The notes beneath the pieces were generated by a model. That model was given only the letters and a program-made list of their open reading frames with translations, was not told the origin of the DNA and made no database searches. Shown here one piece after another: positions 52,450 through 60,759 of a stretch of 60,921 bases of DNA. The number at the start of each line of letters is the position of its first letter. Position 1 is the stretch's first letter. Source of the stretch: Clostridia bacterium (GTDB taxonomy: Bacteria > Bacillota > Clostridia > Oscillospirales > CAG-272); assembly GCA_017504245.1 (NCBI GenBank), contig JAFVRQ010000079.1:1-60921 (forward strand). The letters are read 5' to 3'. The position numbers and the translations under genes were made by a program.

Positions 52450-52478
52450 TTGTAAAATTTAAGATATTATGTTACAAT
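52450..52478 (+). promoter_or_regulatory. Sigma-A promoter of the second BspA-like gene
   Basis: TTGTAA (52450-52455), 17 bp, TACAAT (52473-52478). Confidence 0.65.
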
Positions 52479-52519
52479 AAAAATGATGTAAATAATTTGT
52501 TTAATAAAGGAGTAATACT

Positions 52520-53671
52520 ATGAGAAAACTATGTATCCTCATACTCATTGTATTTACATTTATTTTTTCTTTTGTTTCCTGCAAAGAGTCCCCTAAGCAT
52601 ACGGAGAAAAATCTCACACCTTCTGATGGGCTCAATTTTACTCTTAATAGTGATAAACAGAGTTACTCTGTGTTTACAATAGGCACTTGTACAGATACAG
52701 AGATAGTTATTCCTGATACTTACGAAGGGTTACCTGTAACTAGTATTGGTGATTTTTCATTCTCTTTTTGCTCATCGATTACAAGTGTAATAATTCCTGA
52801 TTCTATCACAAGTATTGGTCATAATGTTTTTCTTCATTGTACTTCTCTAGTAAGTATAGAAATCCCTAACTCTGTAACACATATCAAAAGCAGTGCATTT
52901 TTTGGTTGTACGTCACTCACAAATGTAACTATCGGTAACTCCGTGACTAGCATTGATGACTGGGTTTTTCAAGATTGTACTTCTCTTTCGAATATAACTA
53001 TATCCAATTCCGTGAAAAGTATTGGTCAAGGGGCATTTCAAAATTGTGCCTCTCTTGTTTCTATCACAATCCCCGACTCTGTAACAAGTATTGAACAAAG
53101 TGCATTCTATGATTGTACATCGCTCACAAACATTGAAGTCGATGAAAATAACAAACATTACAAATCAATAGATGGAATTCTTTATGACAAAGACGCAAAA
53201 ACGCTTATTAAATATCCAAACGGTAAAAAGGATAAAACTTTTGTTATACCCGATTCTGTTACAACAATTGGCACGCATTCTTTCAACAGATGCGACTCGC
53301 TCACCAACATCACCATCCCCAACTCTGTAACTAGTATTGATAGCTATGCATTCTATTATTGTGATTCCCTTAATAACATAGAAATTCCAAACTCCGTAAC
53401 GCATATTGGAATTGGAGCATTTTGTGAGTGTGATAGTCTTACAAAGGTAACAATGAGCAACTCCGTGACTAGTATTAAAAACAGTACATTTTGGGGTTGC
53501 AGATCCCTAAAAAGAATATCGATTCCCAACTCCGTAACAATCATTGAAGAAAATGCATTTGCTTGGTGTTCATCGCTTACAAGCATAGAAATCCCCGACT
53601 CCGCAACAATTATTGAAGGTGCTTTTAAAGAATGTCGTAACCTTACAGACATAACATTTACTGAAAAATAG
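52520..53671 (+). CDS. BspA-like leucine-rich repeat lipoprotein, C-terminus lost
   Basis: Lipobox VSC and about eleven LRR_5 repeats of 23 residues (SVTSIG..AF..CTSL..I.IP) follow a Ser-rich linker. The repeats are very alike at DNA level. The frame stops at 53671, but the repeat pattern goes on in the +1 frame, so the gene is truncated by a frameshift (see 53672-53905). The product probably still makes a shorter surface LRR protein. Ribosome site AAAGGAG. Confidence 0.85.
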   Translation: MRKLCILILIVFTFIFSFVSCKESPKHTEKNLTPSDGLNFTLNSDKQSYSVFTIGTCTDTEIVIPDTYEGLPVTSIGDFSFSFCSSITSVIIPDSITSIGHNVFLHCTSLVSIEIPNSVTHIKSSAFFGCTSLTNVTIGNSVTSIDDWVFQDCTSLSNITISNSVKSIGQGAFQNCASLVSITIPDSVTSIEQSAFYDCTSLTNIEVDENNKHYKSIDGILYDKDAKTLIKYPNGKKDKTFVIPDSVTTIGTHSFNRCDSLTNITIPNSVTSIDSYAFYYCDSLNNIEIPNSVTHIGIGAFCECDSLTKVTMSNSVTSIKNSTFWGCRSLKRISIPNSVTIIEENAFAWCSSLTSIEIPDSATIIEGAFKECRNLTDITFTEK

Positions 53672-53905
53672 CACGTTAACAAATATTGGCGATTATACAT
53701 TTGAGCGCTGTACAAATCTTACAAGCATAATAATCCCTGACTCCGTCACACATATTGGTAATAGTGGATTTTTGAATTGCACATTACTTACAATCTATTG
53801 TGAGGCAACATCGAAACCCAACGGATAGAATGACTATTGAATGCTTCTAACAGTAGGAAAGATCTTTATCATCCTGTTTTTTGGGGCTATCAACCGAACA
53901 ATTGA
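53672..53905 (+). pseudogene. Decayed C-terminal part of the second BspA-like gene
   Basis: Reading from TTA 53676 gives LTNIGDYTFERCTNLTSI, then IIPDSVTHIGNSGF, and later EATSKPNG: a further LRR unit and the usual cap. One A too many at 53664-53668 breaks the frame; a TAG at 53826 stands where Trp is expected; a missing G near 53839 moves the frame again, after which NASNSRKDLYHP and VFWGYQPNN end at a stop (53903-53905). VFWGYQP is a common BspA-type ending. Three independent lesions make a sequencing error unlikely as the whole cause. Confidence 0.75.
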
Positions 53906-53914
53906 ATATCATCT

Positions 53915-53944
53915 ACGGCGAGTCAATTTGACTCGCCGTTTTTG
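53915..53944 (+). terminator. Terminator of the second BspA-like gene
   Basis: Stem ACGGCGAGT/ACTCGCCGT with a 7-nt loop, then TTTTT. It sits right behind the ancestral stop at 53905. Confidence 0.88.
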
Positions 53945-53954
53945 TTATGGTTTG

Positions 53955-54093
53955 CAAATTCGAGTTTAGTTCCTTTGTATATAATAGTAACTGCTTTTGA
54001 GAAAGACCATTATTTGTACAGACTTTGTTCTCCTCATCCACCGCAAGCGGTCCCCCTTCCCCGCTGGGGAAGGCATAGACAAATCAAAATTTG
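53955..54093. repeat. Degenerate long-TIR repeat, copy R7, with another small repeat inside
   Basis: The right end GACAAATCAAAATTTG (54078-54093) is the family end, 3 bp from the stop of the SLH gene. A faint left end (CAAATTCGAGTTTAG) may be at 53955. Between them a different GC-rich palindromic repeat is seen (ACCGCAAGCGGT, CCCCTTCCCCGCTGGGGAAGG). Confidence 0.4.
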
Positions 54094-54096
54094 AAA

Positions 54097-55389
54097 CTAA
54101 TTCAAATATCCAATCAAAGCATAAAGCATTCTTGCGGTTTGGGTGCGGGTGAGTGGAGCGGTGGGAGAGATATTTCCGTTTTCGCTCTGCAAAATGCCGA
54201 GGTCATTCAAGGTATAGATAGCATCGTGCGCCCACGCAGGAATTTCATTTTTATCAGAGAAGGTCGGCTTAACGGTTGGCACGCTGCCCTTTACAAGTCG
54301 GCTGACGATAAGTGCCGCCTCCGCTCTCGTTATCTCGCGGTTTGGCTCAAAAAGATACTCTCCATTCGCATTTACCGAGCCCTCAACGAGCCCCATCTCT
54401 CGCGCTTTTTTAACGTAGCCCTTCATACTTTGAGGGATTTCGTCATCGTCGTCAAAGCCGGTATCAAGCACGTTTTCGGGCGTGCTCTGACCAATAGCAT
54501 TAATTAGCATTGCAACAAAATCAACTCTACTCACTGCTTTATCGGGCATAAAATAGGTTTCATTTCCGATTTTCGTTCCACTCATAACTCCCATTTCGGT
54601 CATAGCAAGCACCGAAACGTGATCCTTATGGTCCTGCATATCGCAATAAACTATATCAGCTTCAAGCTTTTTAACCTCAAAGCTAACCGTTTGGGATTTT
54701 GAATAATTTCCGTATTCATCTATTGCAACGTATTCAAAGCTATCCTCACCAAAATATGCGCCCGTTGGCGTGTATGAATATTCTCCGCTCTCCCCATTAA
54801 AATCAAGCACGCCGTTTTTGGCATAAGTAACTATCTCATATCTTATTTTGTCACCATCCACATCATACGCCCCCACCTTTCCGTAAACCTTAATGCTCTG
54901 AAAGGTGCTAACCTCAAATGCTCGCTCGTCTTCCATTGAAAGTGTTGGTGCGGAGTTCTCACGCGTGAGAAAATACAAATTGCAGGTCATTTCGTATTCC
55001 CCCTCGTTCACCTTGAATTTGAACGATGCGTGACTTACTTCACTATTTCCCTGCCTGTAATTCAATAAATCAAGATTTTGACGCGATATGGTTTGCCCAA
55101 CGTTTACAGCAACATCTGCAACGCAAAGGCAACCGTCACTAATGGGCGGCAAGCTCGTCACCGTTATCGAGCTTATTTCGGATAAATTCATATTTCTCTC
55201 AAAATCCCTTGCGGAAAAGACGATTTTGTTGTTTACCATAGCGCTCTTTGCCATCTGCTGACTGTTTGCAATAATGCTCATTCCGCTTGATAAATCCATA
55301 GTCGTAACACTTTTTTGCTCTCTTACAATGCCAATCACCGCAAAAACAAGAGCCATAACCATTACAGAAAACGTTATTATTCTTTTCAT
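54097..55389 (-). CDS. SLH-domain surface protein with cadherin-like domain
   Basis: An uncleaved or Sec-type N-terminal helix is followed by an uncharacterised region, a cadherin-like/Ig-type domain (about 155-240, TYAKNGVLDFNGESGEYSYTP) and three SLH domains (about 245-430; examples FMPDKAVSRVDFVAMLINA, FEPNREITRAEAALIVSRL and ISPTAPLTRTQTARMLYAL). SLH domains anchor proteins to pyruvylated cell-wall polymer. Ribosome site AGAGAGGG. Confidence 0.88.
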   Translation of the reverse strand: MKRIITFSVMVMALVFAVIGIVREQKSVTTMDLSSGMSIIANSQQMAKSAMVNNKIVFSARDFERNMNLSEISSITVTSLPPISDGCLCVADVAVNVGQTISRQNLDLLNYRQGNSEVSHASFKFKVNEGEYEMTCNLYFLTRENSAPTLSMEDERAFEVSTFQSIKVYGKVGAYDVDGDKIRYEIVTYAKNGVLDFNGESGEYSYTPTGAYFGEDSFEYVAIDEYGNYSKSQTVSFEVKKLEADIVYCDMQDHKDHVSVLAMTEMGVMSGTKIGNETYFMPDKAVSRVDFVAMLINAIGQSTPENVLDTGFDDDDEIPQSMKGYVKKAREMGLVEGSVNANGEYLFEPNREITRAEAALIVSRLVKGSVPTVKPTFSDKNEIPAWAHDAIYTLNDLGILQSENGNISPTAPLTRTQTARMLYALIGYLN

Positions 55390-55467
55390 ATATTTCCCTC
55401 TCTAAAAATTTAACTTATTAAAGTATATCTTTGCAAAATAAATTTTATGCAAATCACCGCTAAATTA

Positions 55468-55496
55468 TTGTAATTCCATAAGTTTTGGTGTATAAT
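55468..55496 (+). promoter_or_regulatory. Sigma-A promoter ahead of repeat R4 and the pseudouridine synthase
   Basis: TTGTAA (55468-55473), 17 bp, perfect TATAAT (55491-55496). R4 begins 2 bp after the -10 box, so it would be transcribed as a leader of about 530 nt. Confidence 0.7.
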
Positions 55497-55497
55497 A

Positions 55498-56008
55498 AAA
55501 ATTGGGATTTATCGGGATGTTGAAAAAGTTAGTTAAAGCAAGATCGCCTCTCCCACTTTTGAAAAAAGTGGGTCAAAACAATCGCTTGGTGTGTTCGGGT
55601 TTTATATCCGCGCGACGCCGCAGGCGTCATCCTCGAGGGAGTTGTGCCCAAGATTCTTCGCTAACGCTCGAGAATGACGACTAAAGTCGTCGGGCACAAC
55701 GACCGAAGGATCTTGCGCGGAGAATAAACTAAATCGGCGTAAATTTTCGATAATTCGCAAACGAATTATCGAAAATTTACTCTGTTAAACTATAGCCGTT
55801 TGATAACGAAATGGCTTCGTTGGATAGTAGCAAATTGGATTTTTCGAGGTGCCTGTCAACACCGAGAAAAATCATTAGTGTCAACTCGTTGACACAATTT
55901 GCGCGGCTTAAATATATATCCACGATTAAAAAGTTTTTGGTTCTTTTTTCAAAAAGAACGAAAAATCCTAATTTAAACTAACTTTATTTCCCCGATAAAT
56001 CAAAATTT
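55498..56008. repeat. Long-TIR modular repeat, copy R4 (core inverted)
   Basis: Ends AAATTGGGATTTATCGGG... and ...CCCCGATAAATCAAAATTT. The core carries GTGTCAACTCGTTGACAC (55878-55895), a TTTTTCGAGGTGCC/CACCGAGAAAAA hairpin and CGATAATTCG/CGAATTATCG palindrome, all in the opposite orientation to R2, R5 and R6. A separate GC-rich palindromic element is nested at about 55615-55725. Confidence 0.85.
55615..55725. repeat. GC-rich palindromic element nested in R4
   Basis: GTTGTGCCC (55641-55649) pairs with GGGCACAAC (55692-55700); inside are AGATTCTTCGCTAACG, CTCGAGAATGACGAC and a GACTAAAGTC palindrome. It is unlike the AT-rich rest of R4 and looks like another repeat family that landed in it. 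Confidence 0.6.
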
Positions 56009-56030
56009 AAACGTTAAAAAGGAGGCAAAT

Positions 56031-56951
56031 ATGCGATTTGAAAATGAATACATAGGGTGTTCGGTCAAGGAAATTCTAACTGAAAAGTTACAATTTTCAA
56101 AAAGGGCTATTGCTTCCTTAAAAAACCGTCCCGACGGGATTTTGATAAACGGAAATCACGCAACTGTGCGCGCGATAATAAGTGAAAACGACGTTCTCGA
56201 AATAAATTGCGAGGACATAAATGACTCAGAAAAGCTCGTTCCGTCAAGCACCTTACCCGACGTCATATACGAGGACGAAGGCATTATAGCCTTAAACAAG
56301 CCCCCGTTTATGCCGACCCATCAATCGCAGGGGCATTTTTACGACACACTTGCAAATTCACTCGCGCACTATTTTGCGTTGCAAAATCGACCCTTTGTTT
56401 TTCGCTCGGTAAACCGACTCGACAAAAACACAAGCGGTATTGTGCTCGTTGCCAAGGACCGCCTTGCGTCGTCGAAGCTATCAAAGCAAATGAAGGAAAA
56501 CGGCATTCAAAAAACCTACATTGCCATTATTGAGGGCGAATTGCCCGAAAATAAGGGTGAAATCAAAACCTACATAAGACGCCGTGAGAAAAGCATAATC
56601 TTGCGCGAGGTGTGTGAGGTATGCGAGGACGGGAAAATCGCCACAACGCAGTATGAGGTGCTTGCATCAAAAAACGGATTATCGTTGGTTTTGGCAACAC
56701 CCGTAACCGGCAGAACTCATCAGCTCCGAGTCCATTTTGCATTTCAAGGCGCGCAAATTCTTGGTGATGACCTTTACGGCAAGCCCTCAAAGCTCATCAA
56801 TCGCCACGCCCTGCACGCGTATAAGCTCAGCTTTGCAAACCCCATAAATGATGAAAAAACCGAGCTTTTTGCTCCCTTGCCACCCGATATGGCAATTATA
56901 ATCGAAGAATATTTTGGAAAGGATTTTATACTCAATGGAAGAAAAAACTAA
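56031..56951 (+). CDS. RluA-family pseudouridine synthase
   Basis: An N-terminal S4-like RNA-binding segment (1-60, with ILINGNHATVRAIISENDVLEI) precedes the catalytic domain with VNRLDKNTSGIVLVAK, where the Asp after RL is the nucleophile, and the C-terminal GRTHQLRVHFA motif. It should turn uridine into pseudouridine in rRNA or tRNA; RluC/RluD-type and other targets cannot be told apart. Ribosome site AGGAGG. It overlaps the DUF3810 gene. Confidence 0.92.
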   Translation: MRFENEYIGCSVKEILTEKLQFSKRAIASLKNRPDGILINGNHATVRAIISENDVLEINCEDINDSEKLVPSSTLPDVIYEDEGIIALNKPPFMPTHQSQGHFYDTLANSLAHYFALQNRPFVFRSVNRLDKNTSGIVLVAKDRLASSKLSKQMKENGIQKTYIAIIEGELPENKGEIKTYIRRREKSIILREVCEVCEDGKIATTQYEVLASKNGLSLVLATPVTGRTHQLRVHFAFQGAQILGDDLYGKPSKLINRHALHAYKLSFANPINDEKTELFAPLPPDMAIIIEEYFGKDFILNGRKN

Positions 56952-58035
56952 ATTCAGCTTACCGAAATTCTGCTATTTCTTTTTCGGATTTTCGGTTTTA
57001 TCCATAATTTTATATATAATTTCAATGTCAAGCACCGAATTTGCGGACCTCTTTAACAGATATATCTCAACGATTTTCAGAGGTTTTATGGCAACGGTGA
57101 CAAATATTCTCCCCCTCTCATTTGCAGAGCTGTTTATCATAACCGTCCCCATTACCGCTTTCTTTTTGATAAGATTTTGCGTTAAAAAATTCGGCCGAAC
57201 CTGGCGCGACGTGGGTAAATTTTTATTGATTATCCTATCCGTCGCATCCCTTTTGTTCGGATTTTTCATTTGCGCCTTCGGTATCGGCTACTATTCAAGC
57301 ACGCTTGATAAAAAGCTCGACCTCGAAAAGAAAGCCGTTAGCGCAGAGGAGCTTGCAAAAACGGCTGATTGGCTCATTGAAAAGGTAAATGAGGAAATTG
57401 ATAACGTCGAATTTGAAGAAAAAAGCTCCTCAGTTTCACCTCACAAATTAAGAGAAATGAATAATATTTTGCTTGATTCCTATAGCAAATTGAGTGATAA
57501 ATATGACTTCTTGCCCCGCCTTAAGTCCTTCGTTAAGCCCATTATGCTGAGCAAGCCGATGACCTATACGCACATTTCAGGCGTTTATACCTTCTTTACG
57601 GGCGAAGCGAACGTAAACACCAACTGCCCCGATTACTGTATGCCCTATACCGCCGCGCACGAGCTTGCACATCAACGTGGAATTGCACGCGAGGACGAGG
57701 CAAATTTCGTCGCCTTTCTCGTTTGCTCAGAAAGTGATGATGCCTATATCAGATATTGCGGCTATCTCAACCTTTGCGAATACGTTCTTAACGCGCTCTA
57801 CGGCGCAAATCAAAAGCTTTGGGAGGAAACCTACCAAAAGCTCGACGATCGCGCTATATACGAAATGATAGCATATAATCAATTTTATGAAAAATACCAG
57901 GATAATGTTGTCGGTGAAATAAGCGGCGCGATAAACGACGCCTATTTGCAGGCAAACGGCACCGAGGGAACGCGCAGCTACGGCCTCGTCGTTGACCTCG
58001 CAGTTGCCTACTTTCACGCGGAAATAGAGAATTGA
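56935..58035 (+). CDS. DUF3810 membrane protein with HExxH metallopeptidase motif
   Basis: Three N-terminal membrane helices (about 10-130) are followed by an extracytoplasmic domain holding AAHELAHQRGIAREDEANF, an HExxH zinc site with a downstream Glu as in gluzincin-type peptidases. DUF3810 proteins are predicted zinc proteases of unknown substrate. The start chosen (56935) overlaps the end of the pseudouridine synthase gene by 17 bp, so the two are translated together. Confidence 0.85.
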   Translation: MEEKTKFSLPKFCYFFFGFSVLSIILYIISMSSTEFADLFNRYISTIFRGFMATVTNILPLSFAELFIITVPITAFFLIRFCVKKFGRTWRDVGKFLLIILSVASLLFGFFICAFGIGYYSSTLDKKLDLEKKAVSAEELAKTADWLIEKVNEEIDNVEFEEKSSSVSPHKLREMNNILLDSYSKLSDKYDFLPRLKSFVKPIMLSKPMTYTHISGVYTFFTGEANVNTNCPDYCMPYTAAHELAHQRGIAREDEANFVAFLVCSESDDAYIRYCGYLNLCEYVLNALYGANQKLWEETYQKLDDRAIYEMIAYNQFYEKYQDNVVGEISGAINDAYLQANGTEGTRSYGLVVDLAVAYFHAEIEN

Positions 58036-58044
58036 ATATTATGT

Positions 58045-58445
58045 TAGAAAGTTACAAAGATAAAAAGTTAGAAAGTAAAGAATTATCTTCTTTTTCGAGA
58101 AAAAGAAGCAAAAAGCTTTTAATCGCGGGTGTTAATTAATTTCGCGCAAATCGTGTCAACGAGTTGACACATAACGATTTTGCTCATATATTCGCAAAAT
58201 CTGTGATTTGCTAATAATTGCGTAGCCATTTTGCTATCGAAACGACTATAGTTTAACAAAGTAAATTTTAGAAAACAAATTATCGAAAATTTCCGCTGAA
58301 TTCAAACACCCAAGCGATTAAAAGTTTTGCGTGCGGGGTTCCCCAAAGCGATATTTATGAGCTTTGGGGGTTCGCGCGATGCTTTTTCAAAAGTGACTTT
58401 TTTGCTCTAACTAACTTTTTTCAACTCCCGATAAATCCCAATTTA
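58045..58445. repeat. Long-TIR modular repeat, copy R5
   Basis: The left end is worn, the right end is AACTCCCGATAAATCCCAAT plus TTA. The core (GTGTCAACGAGTTGACAC at 58153-58170, then GCTCATATATTCGC, GTAGCCATTTTGCTATC and GTAAATTTTAGAAAA) is almost the same as in R2. The right arm carries an extra GC-rich hairpin (GGTTCCCCAAAGC/GCTTTGGGGGTTC). It begins 10 bp after the DUF3810 stop. Confidence 0.8.
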
Positions 58446-58496
58446 TCTTCCCCCTCAAAAATTCAACAAAAAATTTATCAAATCTCAAAAAAGCTA

Positions 58497-58525
58497 TTCC
58501 ATTTTTGGCGGTTATATGTTATACT
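58497..58525 (+). promoter_or_regulatory. Promoter candidate of murA
   Basis: A TATACT -10 box (58520-58525) with a weak TTCCAT -35 region 17 bp upstream. An inverted pair GGCGGTTATA/TATAACTGCC flanks the likely start point and could be an operator. Confidence 0.45.
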
Positions 58526-58576
58526 GTATTTAGATAACTAAAATATAACTGCCAATATTTTTTTGGAGGATTACAT

Positions 58577-59854
58577 ATGGAGAAAATAATAATCAAGGGT
58601 GGCAACAAGCTTTTTGGCGACGTTTACATCAACGGAATGAAAAACGCCGCGCTCCCCATAATATTTGCAACAATTCTCACGGCTAACAAATGTATAATTG
58701 AAAATGTTCCCAAGGTAAGCGACATCACTATGTCCTTTGATATTCTTACCTCTATGGGCGCGAAAATAAAATATCTTAACGAAACAACTGTTAAAATTGA
58801 CACAACCAATCTTGAGGGCGGAGATTCCCCCTTCGACCTCGTATCGCGAATGAGGGGTTCTACATATCTTCTTGGCGCAGAGCTTGCCCGCTATAAAAAG
58901 GCAAAGGTTGCATTCCCCGGCGGATGTAATTTCGGCACGCGCCCAATCGATATGCATATCAAGGGCTTTGAAGCGCTTGGCGCAACCGTTTCGCAGGACG
59001 AAAACTACGTTTACGCGGAAGCGCCCAACGGTCTTGTTGGAAATCACATCTATTTTGACATCGTTTCAGTTGGCGCAACGGTTAACCTTATGCTTGCCGC
59101 AACGCTTGCCGAGGGTCAAACCATTCTTGAAAACGCGGCGCGCGAGCCCCATATAGTTGACCTTGCAAACTTCCTTAACACCTGCGGCGCGGATATTAAG
59201 GGCGCAGGTACGGGAATTATAAAAATCAACGGTGTTGAGAAGCTCCACGGATGCGTTTACGATATAATTCCCGATATGATCGAGGCGGGCTCTTATATGT
59301 GCGCGGTGGCAGCTACGGGCGGTGAGGTTAACATTAAAAACGTTATCCCAAAGCACCTTGAGATTATATCAACGAAGCTTGTTGAGATGGGTGTTGAAAT
59401 TGAAACATACGACGATTACCTCAAAGTTCGTTCAACGGGCAAATTAAAGCCCACGAATATTCAAACCCTTCCCTATCCCGGCTTCCCAACGGATATGCAC
59501 CCGCAGTTTTCAACCCTGCTTGCCATTGCGGACGGTGAAAGCACGGTTTATGAAACCATTTGGAAAAACCGCTTCAAGTACGTTCACGAGCTTGAAAAAA
59601 TGGGCGCGAGCGTTACGGTTCACGAGCCGTTTGCGGCATTCAAGGGTGTTGAAAAGCTCCACGGCGCGTCTGTTCGCTCCGTTGACCTCCGCGCAGGCGC
59701 GGCAATAGTAATTGCAGGTCTTGTGGCAGAAGGCACAACCGAGGTGACGGACATCTTCACCATTGAGCGCGGCTACCTCGACATCGTAGGAAAATTAAAA
59801 GAACTCGGCGCAGACATATCCAAGGTCTACATCGACGAAAACGCGTTTGCTTAA
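58577..59854 (+). CDS. murA: UDP-N-acetylglucosamine 1-carboxyvinyltransferase
   Basis: MurA adds enolpyruvate from PEP to UDP-GlcNAc, the first committed step of peptidoglycan synthesis, in the cytoplasm. Lys22-Asn23 and catalytic Cys117 in FPGGCNFGTRPIDMHI are present, so it keeps the Cys targeted by fosfomycin. At 425 residues it is of normal length. Ribosome site TGGAGG. Gram-positives often have a second copy; none is in the window. Confidence 0.96.
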   Translation: MEKIIIKGGNKLFGDVYINGMKNAALPIIFATILTANKCIIENVPKVSDITMSFDILTSMGAKIKYLNETTVKIDTTNLEGGDSPFDLVSRMRGSTYLLGAELARYKKAKVAFPGGCNFGTRPIDMHIKGFEALGATVSQDENYVYAEAPNGLVGNHIYFDIVSVGATVNLMLAATLAEGQTILENAAREPHIVDLANFLNTCGADIKGAGTGIIKINGVEKLHGCVYDIIPDMIEAGSYMCAVAATGGEVNIKNVIPKHLEIISTKLVEMGVEIETYDDYLKVRSTGKLKPTNIQTLPYPGFPTDMHPQFSTLLAIADGESTVYETIWKNRFKYVHELEKMGASVTVHEPFAAFKGVEKLHGASVRSVDLRAGAAIVIAGLVAEGTTEVTDIFTIERGYLDIVGKLKELGADISKVYIDENAFA

Positions 59855-59879
59855 ATTTAAATCAACATTTACATACAAA

Positions 59880-59919
59880 TATCCCCCAAGCACGCTTGGG
59901 GGATAAATTTATATATTTT
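59880..59919. terminator. Bidirectional terminator behind murA
   Basis: Stem TATCCCCCAAGC/GCTTGGGGGATA with a 2-nt loop. It separates murA from the convergent lipoprotein gene. Confidence 0.85.
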
Positions 59920-59925
59920 AATAAA

Positions 59926-59973
59926 TCATTGATCTTGATTTTCTTCGTCTTCTTTAGTGTTGGGAAGATACAT
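59926..59973 (-). CDS. Possible 15-codon peptide
   Basis: MYLPNTKEDEENQDQ starts 5 bp after a strong GGAGG and lies 14 bp after the lipoprotein stop, before the terminator. It is acidic. It may be a real micropeptide or a remnant of a lost downstream gene; length alone gives no support. Confidence 0.25.
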   Translation of the reverse strand: MYLPNTKEDEENQDQ

Positions 59974-59987
59974 ATTTTCCTCCATAT

Positions 59988-60641
59988 TCATAATTCATAA
60001 AAATTGGTTATTTTTATGGTACTATCATTTGTTCTTTCAAATTCCAATTTTATATAAAAAAAACTTCTAAAGGTATATAGCAAGCTCTTATCCACGGAAT
60101 ATATTACTAACTTTAACGCCACCGCTCCCGAATTTTCATCTATGAACTCAGTGGGTATAGTTATTTTTTCCACATGATTACACTTGAAATAATCATAGCC
60201 GTACTCTTTTGTGAATGCTTCTTCTTCAGTTATTTCTTTTACAAACCAATGTCCTTCAATACTTTTAATATCTGTCGTTGATTGGGGAATAACTTCCACC
60301 ATTTCATCATCACAAAAATATAGAGCAAATGCAATTCTTTGATTTGGCCTAAATTGATATTGTTTTTCTTTAACATTATCCTCTATTTTTCCAAAGACTG
60401 ATAGTTGGTGAATACCTATTTCCAAATCCAATGTACAATCATCAATTTCAAATATATTTGTATTAGAACCGACAATTAATGCTACAGATTGAGATTCATC
60501 TCCTCTTTTTTCATTGTTACGGACATAATTATAATTGCTACTACATCCTACTAAATTTAGTGTTCCAGCCACCAAAATCACAACAAGCATCAACCTCGCA
60601 ACGAGCTTAGTTTTGTTAAGTTTAAGATTTGTGTTTTTCAT
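59988..60641 (-). CDS. Lipoprotein of unknown function
   Basis: Lipobox LVGC after a basic N-terminus. The 185-residue mature part is predicted to be beta-rich (YQFRPNQRIAFALYF, KITIPTEFI). I recognise no family. Ribosome site AAAGGAG. It is transcribed from the promoter at 60680-60709. Confidence 0.75.
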   Translation of the reverse strand: MKNTNLKLNKTKLVARLMLVVILVAGTLNLVGCSSNYNYVRNNEKRGDESQSVALIVGSNTNIFEIDDCTLDLEIGIHQLSVFGKIEDNVKEKQYQFRPNQRIAFALYFCDDEMVEVIPQSTTDIKSIEGHWFVKEITEEEAFTKEYGYDYFKCNHVEKITIPTEFIDENSGAVALKLVIYSVDKSLLYTFRSFFYIKLEFERTNDSTIKITNFYEL

Positions 60642-60679
60642 AGTCCAAATCTCCTTTCATTATTTTATTTGTTTTATTC

Positions 60680-60709
60680 ATTTTAACACATTTTAACGTA
60701 TTGTGTCAA
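60680..60709 (-). promoter_or_regulatory. Sigma-A promoter of the lipoprotein gene
   Basis: Perfect TTGACA (60704-60709), 18 bp, TAAAAT (60680-60685) on the minus strand. Confidence 0.7.
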
Positions 60710-60759
60710 TACGGTTTAGGTCGAAGCTAATAGCGGTGAAAGGCAAATCAATGTGCTTT

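Noticed and set aside
55641..55700. Riboswitch or T-box in the leader of the pseudouridine synthase gene
   Set aside because: The structure is explained by palindromic repeats that occur in unrelated places; no conserved riboswitch core was recognised.
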